Below are positions 1-6,553 of a DNA stretch of 10,098 nt, piece by piece. Within the stretch, counting starts at the first letter, position 1; each line of letters opens with the position of its first letter. The position numbers and the translations under genes are program-made. The notes beneath the pieces are model-generated. The model did no database searches. It was not told where the DNA came from and saw nothing but the letters and a program-made list of their open reading frames with translations. This DNA is from Rhodospirillales bacterium (GTDB lineage Bacteria; Pseudomonadota; Alphaproteobacteria; Rhodospirillales; Defluviicoccaceae): the NCBI GenBank assembly GCA_026125865.1, contig JAHCKI010000065.1, positions 1-10,098 on the forward strand, in the 5' to 3' direction.

Positions 1-1
1 G

Positions 2-1321
2 TCCCTCAACCCGCTGCACTCCATCGAAAAACAAATCGCCGAAGTGCTGCTTGTCCACCGCCGGATGAACCGCCGCCAAGCGCGCGAACGGGTTGTGGAC
101 CTGCTGCACATGGTCGGATTGCCGGAGGCCGAGGGGCGGCTTGACGACCTGCCCCACACCTTTTCCGGCGGGCAGCAACAGCGGGTGATGATTGCCATGG
201 CGCTCGCCAACGAGCCGGACCTGCTCATCGCCGACGAGCCGACGACCGCCCTTGACGTGACGATCCAGGCGCAGATCCTGAAGCTGCTGCGGGAGTTGCA
301 GGCCAGGTTGCACATGGCGCTCCTGCTGATCACCCATGACTTGAGCCTCGTGCGCGGCACCGCCGAACGGGTCTGCGTCATGAACCAGGGCGAAATCGTC
401 GAGGAGGGCCGTGTCGCCGACGTGTTCGCCCGGCCGAACCATCCCTACACCCAGCGGTTGCTCGCCGCCGAACCGAAGGAACGCCCGGACCCCCCACCCG
501 CGGACGGCGCCAAGTTGCTGCACGCCGAGAACGCCAAGGTGTGGTTCCCCATCAAGCGCGGCGTGCTTCGGCGCACGGTCGATCACGTCAAGGCGGTGGA
601 CGGCATCACGTTGACGGTGCGGCAGGGACATACTCTGGGTGTTGTCGGCGAGAGCGGTTCCGGCAAGAGCACCCTGGCGCGCGCCCTTATCCGCCTGCAG
701 AAGAGCGATGGTTCCATCCTGTTCGAGGGGCGAGAGTTGCAGGGGCTCGGCTGGTCGGACCTGCGGCCCTTGCGCCGGCGCATGCAGATCGTCTTCCAGG
801 ACCCCTATGGCAGCCTCAGTCCGCGCATGTCGGTGGGGCAGATCGTCGGCGAGGGACTGAAGATCCACGGTCTCGGCAGCTCGCCAACGGAGCGTCGGGC
901 CATGATCGAAGAGGTCTTGGTCGAGGTTGGTCTCGATCCGGCCGTGCAGGACCGTTACCCTCATGAGTTTTCGGGTGGTCAGCGCCAGCGCATCGCCATC
1001 GCCCGGGCGCTGGTTTTGACGCCCGATTTCATCGTCCTGGATGAGCCGACCAGCGCGCTGGACATGTCCGTACAGGCGCAAATCATCGACCTGCTGCGGC
1101 GGCTGCAGAGACAGCACAACCTGGCTTATCTGTTCATCAGCCATGACCTGCGTGTGGTGCGGGCGCTGGCCCACGAAGTCCTGGTCATGCGCGCCGGCCG
1201 CGTGGTGGAACAAGGCCCAGCCGAACAGATCTTCGCGTCCCCCCGCGAACCCTACACACGTGCCCTCATGGCCGCCGCCTTCGAACTAAAAGCCGACGAA
1301 ACCGGCGCCGTGGCGATGTGA
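2..1321 (+). CDS. yejF: ABC transporter tandem ATP-binding protein, YejF/Opp-Dpp type (5' partial)
   Basis: This is an ATPase subunit with two fused nucleotide-binding domains that powers a peptide/nickel-family (Opp/Dpp) importer at the inner face of the cytoplasmic membrane. The frame is already open at base 2 and reads SLNPLHSIEKQIAEVL, the conserved stretch after the first Q-loop. The GTG at 44 is therefore not the start, and roughly the first 95-100 residues, with the first Walker A, lie outside the window. Domain 1 shows the signature FSGGQQQRV (161), Walker B LLIADEP (221) and H-loop ITHD (329). Domain 2 shows Walker A GESGSGKST (647), Q-loop VFQDP (791), signature FSGGQRQRI (968), Walker B FIVLDEP (about 1028) and ISHD (1136). 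The C-terminal HPYTQRLL and EPYTRALM segments are typical of oligopeptide-transporter ATPases. Overall similarity to E. coli YejF as remembered is strong. Partner permease and binding-protein genes would lie upstream. Its last codons are repeated twice downstream. Confidence 0.93.
   Translation, partial: SLNPLHSIEKQIAEVLLVHRRMNRRQARERVVDLLHMVGLPEAEGRLDDLPHTFSGGQQQRVMIAMALANEPDLLIADEPTTALDVTIQAQILKLLRELQARLHMALLLITHDLSLVRGTAERVCVMNQGEIVEEGRVADVFARPNHPYTQRLLAAEPKERPDPPPADGAKLLHAENAKVWFPIKRGVLRRTVDHVKAVDGITLTVRQGHTLGVVGESGSGKSTLARALIRLQKSDGSILFEGRELQGLGWSDLRPLRRRMQIVFQDPYGSLSPRMSVGQIVGEGLKIHGLGSSPTERRAMIEEVLVEVGLDPAVQDRYPHEFSGGQRQRIAIARALVLTPDFIVLDEPTSALDMSVQAQIIDLLRRLQRQHNLAYLFISHDLRVVRALAHEVLVMRAGRVVEQGPAEQIFASPREPYTRALMAAAFELKADETGAVAM
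1265..1321 (+). repeat. yejF 3'-end repeat, copy A (native gene end)
   Basis: The last 19 codons of the transporter gene, encoding LMAAAFELKADETGAVAM and TGA, recur at 4703-4749 (copy B) and 6152-6205 (copy C). From 1275 to 1321 copy A matches copy B at 43 of 47 bases without gaps (hand alignment). From 1265 to 1318 it matches copy C at 45 of 54. This copy is continuous with the full gene and is the reference copy. Confidence 0.9.
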
Positions 1322-1505
1322 TGGGGGGCGGCCGAGTAGGAAATTCATGTCCACGCTTGCCTCTTGGGAAGCCCGGAACGTTTTGCCGTGGCGTCGCTGT
1401 CGGTGGTGAGCGTGGAATTCGTGGGATGAGTATCAGCCTTTCCCAATCCGATCCTTCCAGTGCGTCGGTTCACAATGCCTATGGGCAACACATGTGGGAA
1501 ATGGC

Positions 1506-1535
1506 TTGAACACGGAACGCGAATAGGCTTACAAT
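1506..1535 (+). promoter_or_regulatory. possible sigma-70 promoter for the propeller gene
   Basis: A TTGAAC hexamer (1506-1511) and a TACAAT hexamer (1530-1535) are separated by 18 bases. They match the -35 and -10 consensus at 4 and 5 of 6 positions. Transcription would begin near 1542 and leave a leader of about 190 bases before the ATG at 1730. This is inferred from consensus only; alphaproteobacterial promoters often deviate from it. Confidence 0.33.
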
Positions 1536-1717
1536 AATGCCGAATGGTGGGAGTGTTGTGCCTAAAGTATCGGCCAAACAAGCAAACAAGCTCACGCCGC
1601 TCTGTAAAATCAATAATTCGATCGACCTGCTGTATTGAAGCAGCGGGAGTGGTCGAAGGATTGAGATCCTGAACTAACCAGTACCGGCAATTATTGTGTT
1701 TCGTTCAGTTTTTCTTT

Positions 1718-1723
1718 GGGAGG
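1718..1723 (+). promoter_or_regulatory. Shine-Dalgarno GGGAGG that fixes the start at 1730
   Basis: GGGAGG lies six bases upstream of an ATG at 1730. The reading frame stays open back to a TTG at 1694, but that codon has no comparable ribosome binding site. The ATG at 1730 is therefore the better start. Confidence 0.75.
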
Positions 1724-1729
1724 CGAGGG

Positions 1730-4669
1730 ATGGCCGGCAAGGAAAACGAGCCGAATCGCGTACAGGGTACCAGTCGCGCAGATGATCCTAAAAGGCTGTC
1801 GGGCGCGCAACAGGACGACGAATTCAGGAAAGAGCACGACTTCGAACACGAGCTTCCGCGCCAACATGACGAACGGCTTGACCCGGATCAGTGGGCGCAT
1901 GCCATGGCTTGGAAGCGAGAAATGCCTCAGGCGTCATTGGAGTTGCTTGACCCGGGGCCGGATATTTTTGAATGCGATGGGTCGATCGCCGCGGTCGTCG
2001 GCGAACATGCGCAAAACGCGAGATTGAACGTAGCCAAGAACCCGCAGCCGAACGGTAGTTTCGGATTTGCCGGAAGCTTCGTCACGCTTGAAACAGATAA
2101 GAGTTTCGCGCCGGCTGTACTGGCGTTGCGCTTCGATCCACAGAAACTGGGTCCGGTCGTCCGCCATTCTCTCCGCCTATTCCGTTGGGACGAACAAGAG
2201 CAGCGTTTCGCTTTGGTCCACACCTCCCGCGTGAGCCTTGAGGGCGACTATGTTTTTGGGGCCATCACCCGCAACGGACTGTATGCCGTCATAGGCATCA
2301 ACGCCGACCCGCTCGTTCTGTGGTCGCTGCGTATCCTGTCCGCCATCGGCTCCCTCGGCGCTGTCCTGCCGGAAGCAGCCCGGCGGCTGGTCGATCCGAT
2401 TTGCACCCTTATACTCTGTGCGCCTGAGCTGCGCCAATCGCTGGAAGTTCCCCGCATCCGGGAGCAGTTGATCCGAGTGGGAGCCGAAATGGGGTTTCCC
2501 TTGCCGACAGGTGACTATGGACCGTTACCGGGTGGCGGCGATTTGTGCGAACGCTGTCTGGGCACGGGCGGCCTTCGTCTACCGGAGTTCGAACTTCTTC
2601 CGGGTGATACGACGCCTCCGTATCGGCCCTGCGTCAGTTCCTGGGAGTCCATTGGTCCGGTCAATTTTTCTGGACCCACAGCTCATGTGCATATCGATCC
2701 GACGAACCCTGATCGCATCTACTGTGTTTCCTTTGCTGGCGGAATTTGGGTTCTGGAAAGCGTCAGCAGGTATCCCGTCGTCACTTGGCGGCCGCTCACC
2801 GACCAGATTGACTATCCGCGCATGGCGAAGGTCGCTGTTGCGCCGAGCGACGAGAACGTGATCTATGCCTCAAATCCATGGTACCTGCACCGGTCCGATA
2901 ATCGCGGGACGTATTGGCGCAGACGCTCGCACAGTCCGGGCAGCGAAGCTCGCAGCATCATCGTTCATCCGACGGAGCCAAATACCGTTTATTTGGCGAC
3001 CGTAACAGGTTTCCATGTCTCGCTCGATGGGGGCGCCAGGTGGACAAATCTTTACGCGGGAAACGTGGTTGATGCCTCGATAGATCCGTTGGACCCTTCC
3101 ATAATCTATATCGCTGCGGTGGACGAGGGTATTCTTAAGACCATGACGGCCGGTATCGGGCCATGGACGGTGATATTGCCCTTTTCGCGTGCGCGCAGTT
3201 CCCCAACAAGTGGTCTCAGGATTGCCTTGGGATACCGCAATGCCGACGGTTCCCTACAAACGGATGCCAATCGAACGGTCGTGGCGAAATTCGGTTCGGA
3301 AATCTTCGTAAACCAAAGAGGTGGCCGCGATACCGGGAGCGGATGGATTTCCAAGGGAACCCGTGGTGACTATCTCGGGGATCCGCCGGGCAGTCCGCTG
3401 GCTGTCGATCCGTTCGATCCGGAAACCATTCTTGCCGGCGAGAGTGAGCTTCATCGCAGCGAGGATGGTTTCGACACTTGGAGTACGGTCGCTTCGGAGA
3501 ATGAGCTCCGCAGCTTTCCAAGAAGCATCACGTTCGACCGTAGTAATCGCGGTGTGGTCTACCTCGGCAGTGCGGGTGTCTATCGCTCTAGCGATGGCGG
3601 GCGCACATGGCTCGTGCGGTCGATTTCGGTGGACGCTGAAATCTCTGCCCAGCGTAGCCTGGTCAAGAATTTAGTCACCGCAAGTTTTATTGATGCACAG
3701 GTGCAAGGGCATACGGCATTGGGGTCAGGTCATCCCCGCTACCCCATGATCGCTACCACGGCGCTACCGACCGGCCGTTGGGAGACCGTCGAGCATCACC
3801 TGCCAGGGTTGGGGGCCGACATTTACGCGGATCCAAAAAGAGTCGGCCGCTTCTACATTTGCCACCACGTGTTAAGCCGCATGCGATATCCCGGCACAGG
3901 TGGCGACGATTTCGTTACGATCGGCGAATTTCATCCCTTTGAATCCGGTGCTTTCCCCGGTGGCATTTTAGTCAACCGACGCCATAGTGCACTCGCGGTG
4001 GATGCTCGTCCCGGCTCGAACATAATCCTAGTTTGCGCGCTTCCGGAGGAGGGAGGCGGCCACCGGCTGATGATGACGAGAGAGGGCGATCGCGAACCCC
4101 GGACGCTGACTGATGGCAGCGTGATAAACCAGCCAACCTGGACCACAGTGATCGAATATCGTGACTCTTCCCTCTGGTTTGAGGATCCCATCGCGCATGT
4201 CGCTTTTGCGCGTTCCGAGCCGGCAAGAGCGTATGCAATGTCTTGCTCCGGCAAGGTCTTTCGTAAGAATAATGTCGACATTGCCGGTTCCTGGGACGAG
4301 CTAGGCCGGTTGACCACGGGGCTTGTTCGGGCGATGGCGGTCAATAAAATGCATGCTGAACGCCTTTACGCCATAGGTGCAAGAAACGTTAATCGTTCTG
4401 AAGATGGCGGGGGTCACTGGTCCACGATCGGTGCGAGATCGCTCCCGGATGTGTCGTTAAACTCGATTGTCACGGATCCGAGAGTAGCAAGCAGGCTCTA
4501 CCTCGGAGCTTACAGTGGAGTTTTCGTCAGCGATGACGAGGGTGATACTTGGGCGCCATTCGATGCCGAATTGCCCAACGTAAGAATAGGTCGGATCTTC
4601 GCGAACGATGGCTATCTCTATGCGTTAATGAGCGGGCGTGGCCTCTGGCGACGGAGCCTCTGTTATTAA
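1730..4669 (+). CDS. large Asp-box (BNR/sortilin-like) beta-propeller protein
   Basis: A 979-residue protein with six Asp-box motifs (S-x-D-x-G-x-x-W): SDNRGTYW (residue 389), SLDGGARW (431), SEDGFDTW (577), SSDGGRTW (620), SEDGGGHW (890) and SDDEGDTW (934). Repeating phrases such as 'DP..P..IY.A' between them mark beta-propeller blades like those of Vps10/sortilin and BNR proteins, spanning about 300-979. Residues 1-60 are charged and probably disordered. Residues about 75-193 look like a separate beta-rich module ending in LRLFRWDEQEQRF and GLYAVIG. Residues 195-240 form a fairly hydrophobic helical stretch, and C273-x2-C276-x-GTG resembles a zinc-knuckle half-site. There is no signal peptide, lipobox or obvious membrane anchor at the chosen start, unusual for this mostly secreted class. 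The sialidase FRIP motif was not seen, so a glycosidase call is not justified. Function is unknown; binding or scaffolding is the likeliest general role. The gene is less GC-rich than its flanks and is followed 33 bases later by a copy of the yejF tail. Confidence 0.85.
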   Translation: MAGKENEPNRVQGTSRADDPKRLSGAQQDDEFRKEHDFEHELPRQHDERLDPDQWAHAMAWKREMPQASLELLDPGPDIFECDGSIAAVVGEHAQNARLNVAKNPQPNGSFGFAGSFVTLETDKSFAPAVLALRFDPQKLGPVVRHSLRLFRWDEQEQRFALVHTSRVSLEGDYVFGAITRNGLYAVIGINADPLVLWSLRILSAIGSLGAVLPEAARRLVDPICTLILCAPELRQSLEVPRIREQLIRVGAEMGFPLPTGDYGPLPGGGDLCERCLGTGGLRLPEFELLPGDTTPPYRPCVSSWESIGPVNFSGPTAHVHIDPTNPDRIYCVSFAGGIWVLESVSRYPVVTWRPLTDQIDYPRMAKVAVAPSDENVIYASNPWYLHRSDNRGTYWRRRSHSPGSEARSIIVHPTEPNTVYLATVTGFHVSLDGGARWTNLYAGNVVDASIDPLDPSIIYIAAVDEGILKTMTAGIGPWTVILPFSRARSSPTSGLRIALGYRNADGSLQTDANRTVVAKFGSEIFVNQRGGRDTGSGWISKGTRGDYLGDPPGSPLAVDPFDPETILAGESELHRSEDGFDTWSTVASENELRSFPRSITFDRSNRGVVYLGSAGVYRSSDGGRTWLVRSISVDAEISAQRSLVKNLVTASFIDAQVQGHTALGSGHPRYPMIATTALPTGRWETVEHHLPGLGADIYADPKRVGRFYICHHVLSRMRYPGTGGDDFVTIGEFHPFESGAFPGGILVNRRHSALAVDARPGSNIILVCALPEEGGGHRLMMTREGDREPRTLTDGSVINQPTWTTVIEYRDSSLWFEDPIAHVAFARSEPARAYAMSCSGKVFRKNNVDIAGSWDELGRLTTGLVRAMAVNKMHAERLYAIGARNVNRSEDGGGHWSTIGARSLPDVSLNSIVTDPRVASRLYLGAYSGVFVSDDEGDTWAPFDAELPNVRIGRIFANDGYLYALMSGRGLWRRSLCY

Positions 4670-4845
4670 CGCCTCTGGCGGGTTAGAGCGCAACGTGACC
4701 TACCGCCTTCGAACTCAAAGCCAAAGAAACCGGCGCCGTGGCCATGTGAACTCCGCGTTCATCGGATACGTTGCGCCGTTACTGGAACCTGCAGTGTCGG
4801 CGATCGCTGTTCCGTTGCCCGTGCTTTTACCAACGGTCGGAGATA
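4670..4845. other. convergent intergenic segment with yejF tail copy B
   Basis: This stretch lies between the stop codons of the two converging genes. It contains a second occurrence of the 10-base word gcctctggcg (4641-4650 in the gene end and 4671-4680), then yejF tail copy B, then about 80 bases with no recognisable content, and the left arm of the long inverted repeat. A plus-strand frame of 96 codons crosses it but has no ribosome binding site and overlaps both genes. Confidence 0.5.
4703..4749 (+). repeat. yejF 3'-end repeat, copy B (detached fragment)
   Basis: The fragment encodes AFELKAKETGAVAM and TGA in the same frame as the transporter gene end. It differs from copy A at four bases (cta to ctc, gac to aaa, gcg to gcc). 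An in-frame TGA stands only a few codons upstream, so it cannot be translated as part of a longer protein. A weaker match may extend back to 4693 with a small gap. It lies directly downstream of the propeller gene, on the same strand as the parent gene. Confidence 0.85.
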
Positions 4846-4877
4846 TCACAACGGGTCAATATCTCCGACCGTTGGTA
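4828..4877. repeat. perfect 19-bp inverted repeat (stem-loop) over the radical SAM stop codon
   Basis: The left arm taccaacggtcggagatat (4828-4846) and its exact reverse complement (4859-4877) flank the 12-base loop cacaacgggtca. The last codons of the minus-strand radical SAM gene lie in the right arm and loop, and its TGA (4846-4848) sits at the arm-loop border. Neither strand shows a T-run after the stem: plus continues ttacgcc, minus continues aaaagcac. It is therefore not a canonical intrinsic terminator, though it could still stop or stabilise converging transcripts, or be a recombination or protein-binding site. Confidence 0.9.
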
Positions 4878-5988
4878 TTACGCCTCGATATGGTGCCGAA
4901 CCGCTCGGTTTACGCGCCCTCGTCTTAAGCAGATTGACGCCCATCTTCACTTTGTCAGTCAACGTCTTTTGCGACAGGCAGGTAAACAAGCACAGCTTTT
5001 CGCATTTTGTCGTCTGCTCGCGCCGCAATCGGGCTTCGTGGCTCTCCCAGATCTCGCGAGCGGACTGGTTCCTTATGTTACCGATTGGTTCAAAGAACCA
5101 GCACACCTCAACATCGCCAGTGGGGCGAATGAAGTAGTTGGTCAGCCCCACGCGGCAGGGGAAATACTCGGCGGGTGCAGGTTCCTCGCGGAAGTGCATT
5201 CGCCAAGCATTGAGGACGAGTTCGGAATTGAGGATGGGCGCCCCGGCGCGCTTCATTGCCAAGAGCTGCTGTACGACTTGTTCGAGCTCGGCGTGGTCCT
5301 CTTCAGGGATCCATAATTCATCGAAGGTTTCCTGTGTGTCGTGATCAAGTGGCTGGAAGTTGACGACGACGGGACCGAACGCCCCAATCCATTCCACCAT
5401 CTCTGGCAGATGGCGGAAGTTCAAACGCGTGACCACGGGCTTGACAATGATAGGAAAGTCGAGCCCCCGCTTAGCCCGTTCTTCGACGAGTGCCGTGATG
5501 CTGCGGATGAGATGCTGATGCGACGTCTTGACGCCACGCGTGTAGTTGTGGACGTCGGCAAGGTGCGAGTCCATTGAAATGTTGATGTTGAACGGTTGGG
5601 CAGCGACGATACGGCGCACGAACTTCGGCGCGAACGCGGTGCCGTTGGTGGTGACTCCCCACAAGATATCGTTCTGGTGGCACCACTCGATCAGGTCGGG
5701 AAACCAGCGCGCGAGAAACGGCTCGCCCCCGGAGTACTCAATATGAAACCTGCCGACGTACTCTTTGATCGACGTCAGTGCCTTGATCCAATCTTCGAGG
5801 CCCATCTCGCCGTCCTTGTGCGAGCGCCAGTGACTGCAATAACGGCACTTGTAGTTGCAGTTGCCGGTAACGGCGCCGTAAAAAACGGTGGGTCTCGTAC
5901 AATCTAGCCCCGTTCTTAGGTAAAGTTCTTGCGCCAAACTGTTACGCACGTGCTTCATGCCGAGGTGGGAAAAATCGGCAATCTCCAA
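4846..5988 (-). CDS. radical SAM/SPASM domain protein
   Basis: A 380-residue radical SAM enzyme, which uses a [4Fe-4S] cluster to cleave S-adenosylmethionine and start radical chemistry in the cytoplasm. The cluster motif is C44-NYK-C48-RY-C51, followed by the SAM-binding SGGEPF (about 86-91) and the strand NINISMDS (134-141). The C-terminal part has the layout of a SPASM/twitch auxiliary-cluster domain: C278, GDVEVC296, GNI (303-305), an EIW helix and C329-x3-C333-x3-C337. Such enzymes commonly modify ribosomal peptides or protein side chains, but also sugars and small molecules. No precursor peptide gene was recognised nearby, so the substrate is open. The start is TTG at 5988, six bases after GGGAGG; the later in-frame ATG at residue 11 has no comparable site. 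About 43 residues follow the last cysteine, the final ones encoded inside the perfect stem-loop, so the extreme 3' end may be secondary. The gene stands alone, convergent with the propeller gene and flanked by yejF tail copies B and C. Confidence 0.9.
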   Translation of the reverse strand: MEIADFSHLGMKHVRNSLAQELYLRTGLDCTRPTVFYGAVTGNCNYKCRYCSHWRSHKDGEMGLEDWIKALTSIKEYVGRFHIEYSGGEPFLARWFPDLIEWCHQNDILWGVTTNGTAFAPKFVRRIVAAQPFNINISMDSHLADVHNYTRGVKTSHQHLIRSITALVEERAKRGLDFPIIVKPVVTRLNFRHLPEMVEWIGAFGPVVVNFQPLDHDTQETFDELWIPEEDHAELEQVVQQLLAMKRAGAPILNSELVLNAWRMHFREEPAPAEYFPCRVGLTNYFIRPTGDVEVCWFFEPIGNIRNQSAREIWESHEARLRREQTTKCEKLCLFTCLSQKTLTDKVKMGVNLLKTRARKPSGSAPYRGVIPTVGDIDPL

Positions 5989-5994
5989 AATTTT

Positions 5995-6000
5995 CCTCCC
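5995..6000 (-). promoter_or_regulatory. Shine-Dalgarno GGGAGG supporting the TTG start at 5988
   Basis: On the minus strand GGGAGG is followed by aaaatt and then TTG. Its sequence and six-base spacing equal those of the propeller gene's ribosome binding site. It decides in favour of the unusual TTG start. Confidence 0.7.
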
Positions 6001-6151
6001 ACTTATGCGGGTGCCGATGTCCCCTAAAAGGCCATGCTTTACTGCAGGTTACTTTGAGGCGAGCCCGCTTTACTATGGCTAACATAGGCGACTGTTTACG
6101 CGCAAGTTTGATGGTGGTGAGTTCAGCCGATGGAATCTGAACTCTTCATCA

Positions 6152-6205
6152 CTGATGGCTGCCGCATTCGAGTTCAAGGCCGACGAAACCGGCGCGGTGG
6201 CCATG
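6152..6205 (+). repeat. yejF 3'-end repeat, copy C (detached fragment)
   Basis: Encodes LMAAAFEFKADETGAVAM, 17 of 18 residues identical to the transporter C-terminus. It differs from copy A at 9 of 54 bases, and seven of these are silent third-position changes. The stop codon is missing: after ATG the frame runs on through unrelated repeat sequence to a TGA at 6268. It lies outside the radical SAM gene, so that gene is bracketed by copies B and C. Confidence 0.87.
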
Positions 6206-6208
6206 GAG

Positions 6209-6230
6209 CAATGGCGACATCATGTGGAAC
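6209..6230 (+). repeat. diverged copy of the GGGGACATTAT-type repeat
   Basis: The segment aatggcgacatcatgtggaa and its next two bases match the third unit of the repeat cluster (6436-6457) at 16 of 22 positions, all without gaps. It follows immediately after yejF tail copy C and replaces that copy's stop codon. Confidence 0.4.
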
Positions 6231-6233
6231 TCC

Positions 6234-6254
6234 GTACCCATCCGGCGAGAACCG
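6234..6254. other. possible outer end (terminal inverted repeat) of the IS66 remnant
   Basis: The sequence begins gtacccatccggcgagaacc and lies about 40 bases beyond the transposase-remnant stop codon, where an IS66-family element would end. IS66-family termini usually start with GTAA-type bases followed by a GC-rich stretch. The resemblance is only partial, the other end is absent, and the call is tentative. Confidence 0.22.
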
Positions 6255-6294
6255 TGGATGAGGGGGCTTGACGGACGGCGCTGGTGTTGAGTGG

Positions 6295-6372
6295 TTATGC
6301 GGCGGCGCTGATGGGGTGTGGGTTCTGCCAATTCCAGGGCAGGAGTTCGTCGACGCGTTTGGCCGAGTGGCT
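6295..6372 (-). pseudogene. IS66-family transposase (TnpC), C-terminal remnant
   Basis: The minus frame reads SHSAKRVDELLPWNWQNPHP followed by ISAAA and a stop, 25 residues in all. The RVDELLPWNW stretch is characteristic of the extreme C-terminus of IS66-type TnpC transposases. The rest of the roughly 500-residue protein is missing: immediately upstream the frame runs into the first unit of the tandem repeat at 6373. The remnant marks a former IS66 insertion that the repeat cluster later cut. The family is recalled from memory, so confidence is good but not complete. Confidence 0.7.
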
Positions 6373-6461
6373 GGAAATAACGGGGACATTATACGGGGAA
6401 ATAACGGGGACATTATACGGAATAAGTTGGGAAATAACGGGGACATTATATGGAATAAGTT
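6373..6461. repeat. tandem repeat cluster, three units with core aacggggacattata
   Basis: Two identical 24-base units abut (6373-6396 and 6397-6420). A third (6430-6453) has one change in its end, tacgg to tatgg. Units two and three are each followed by aataagtt (6421-6428 and 6454-6461), giving a 33-base period. Plus-strand frames through it give a repetitive NNGDII peptide that is not a gene. Repeats with GGGGACATTAT-like words are often seen around IS200-like/RAYT transposases; that link is from general knowledge and no such gene is visible here. Confidence 0.9.
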
Positions 6462-6553
6462 GGGGAGTATCGGCGAACCATAAGAACTGACGGTTATCAC
6501 TAGGTTATCATTGTTATGGCAATGTCCGAGGAATTGCCGAGATACAAATACTA
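6462..6553. other. short non-coding stretch between the two repeat families
   Basis: It contains two direct copies of ggttatca (6492-6499 and 6503-6510), three bases apart. It also contains a degenerate half-unit of the 41-base repeat (about 6529-6552, gaattgccgagatacaaata). Nothing coding is recognised. Confidence 0.4.

Larger units (their letters stand above)
1322..1729. other. 408-base intergenic leader before the propeller gene
   Basis: No convincing gene is seen here. A 63-codon plus-strand frame starting at 1318 and a minus-strand frame of 78 codons have no ribosome binding site and no recognisable protein character. From about 1500 onward the DNA becomes AT-richer than the transporter gene. 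It holds a possible sigma-70 promoter (1506-1535) and a strong Shine-Dalgarno for the next gene. No terminator-like hairpin with a T-run is apparent directly after the transporter stop codon. Confidence 0.5.
6001..6294. other. region upstream of the radical SAM gene, no gene
   Basis: It contains a short palindrome, CTATG-gctaa-CATAG (6073-6087), possibly an operator; yejF tail copy C (6152-6205); a diverged copy of the GGGGACATTAT-type repeat (6209-6230); and the outer end of the IS66 remnant. I see no good promoter hexamer pair for the radical SAM gene. A 47-codon minus frame (5942-6085) overlapping the gene start lacks a ribosome binding site and was not accepted. Confidence 0.45.

Noticed and set aside
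1318..1509. 63-codon frame after the transporter gene
   Set aside because: No ribosome binding site; the peptide has no family resemblance and overlaps the yejF stop.
1730..4669. Sialidase/neuraminidase activity for the Asp-box protein
   Set aside because: Asp-boxes alone do not show catalysis; the FRIP motif and the arginine triad context were not found.
4828..4877. Classical Rho-independent terminator
   Set aside because: The stem is perfect but no T-run follows it on either strand, and the stem extends into coding sequence.
4771..5316. 181-codon plus-strand frame
   Set aside because: It lies antisense to the radical SAM gene and has no ribosome binding site or recognisable domain.
5942..6085. 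47-residue minus-strand frame just upstream of the radical SAM gene as a possible precursor peptide
   Set aside because: It overlaps the start of the enzyme gene in another frame, has no Shine-Dalgarno, and lacks a leader/core layout.
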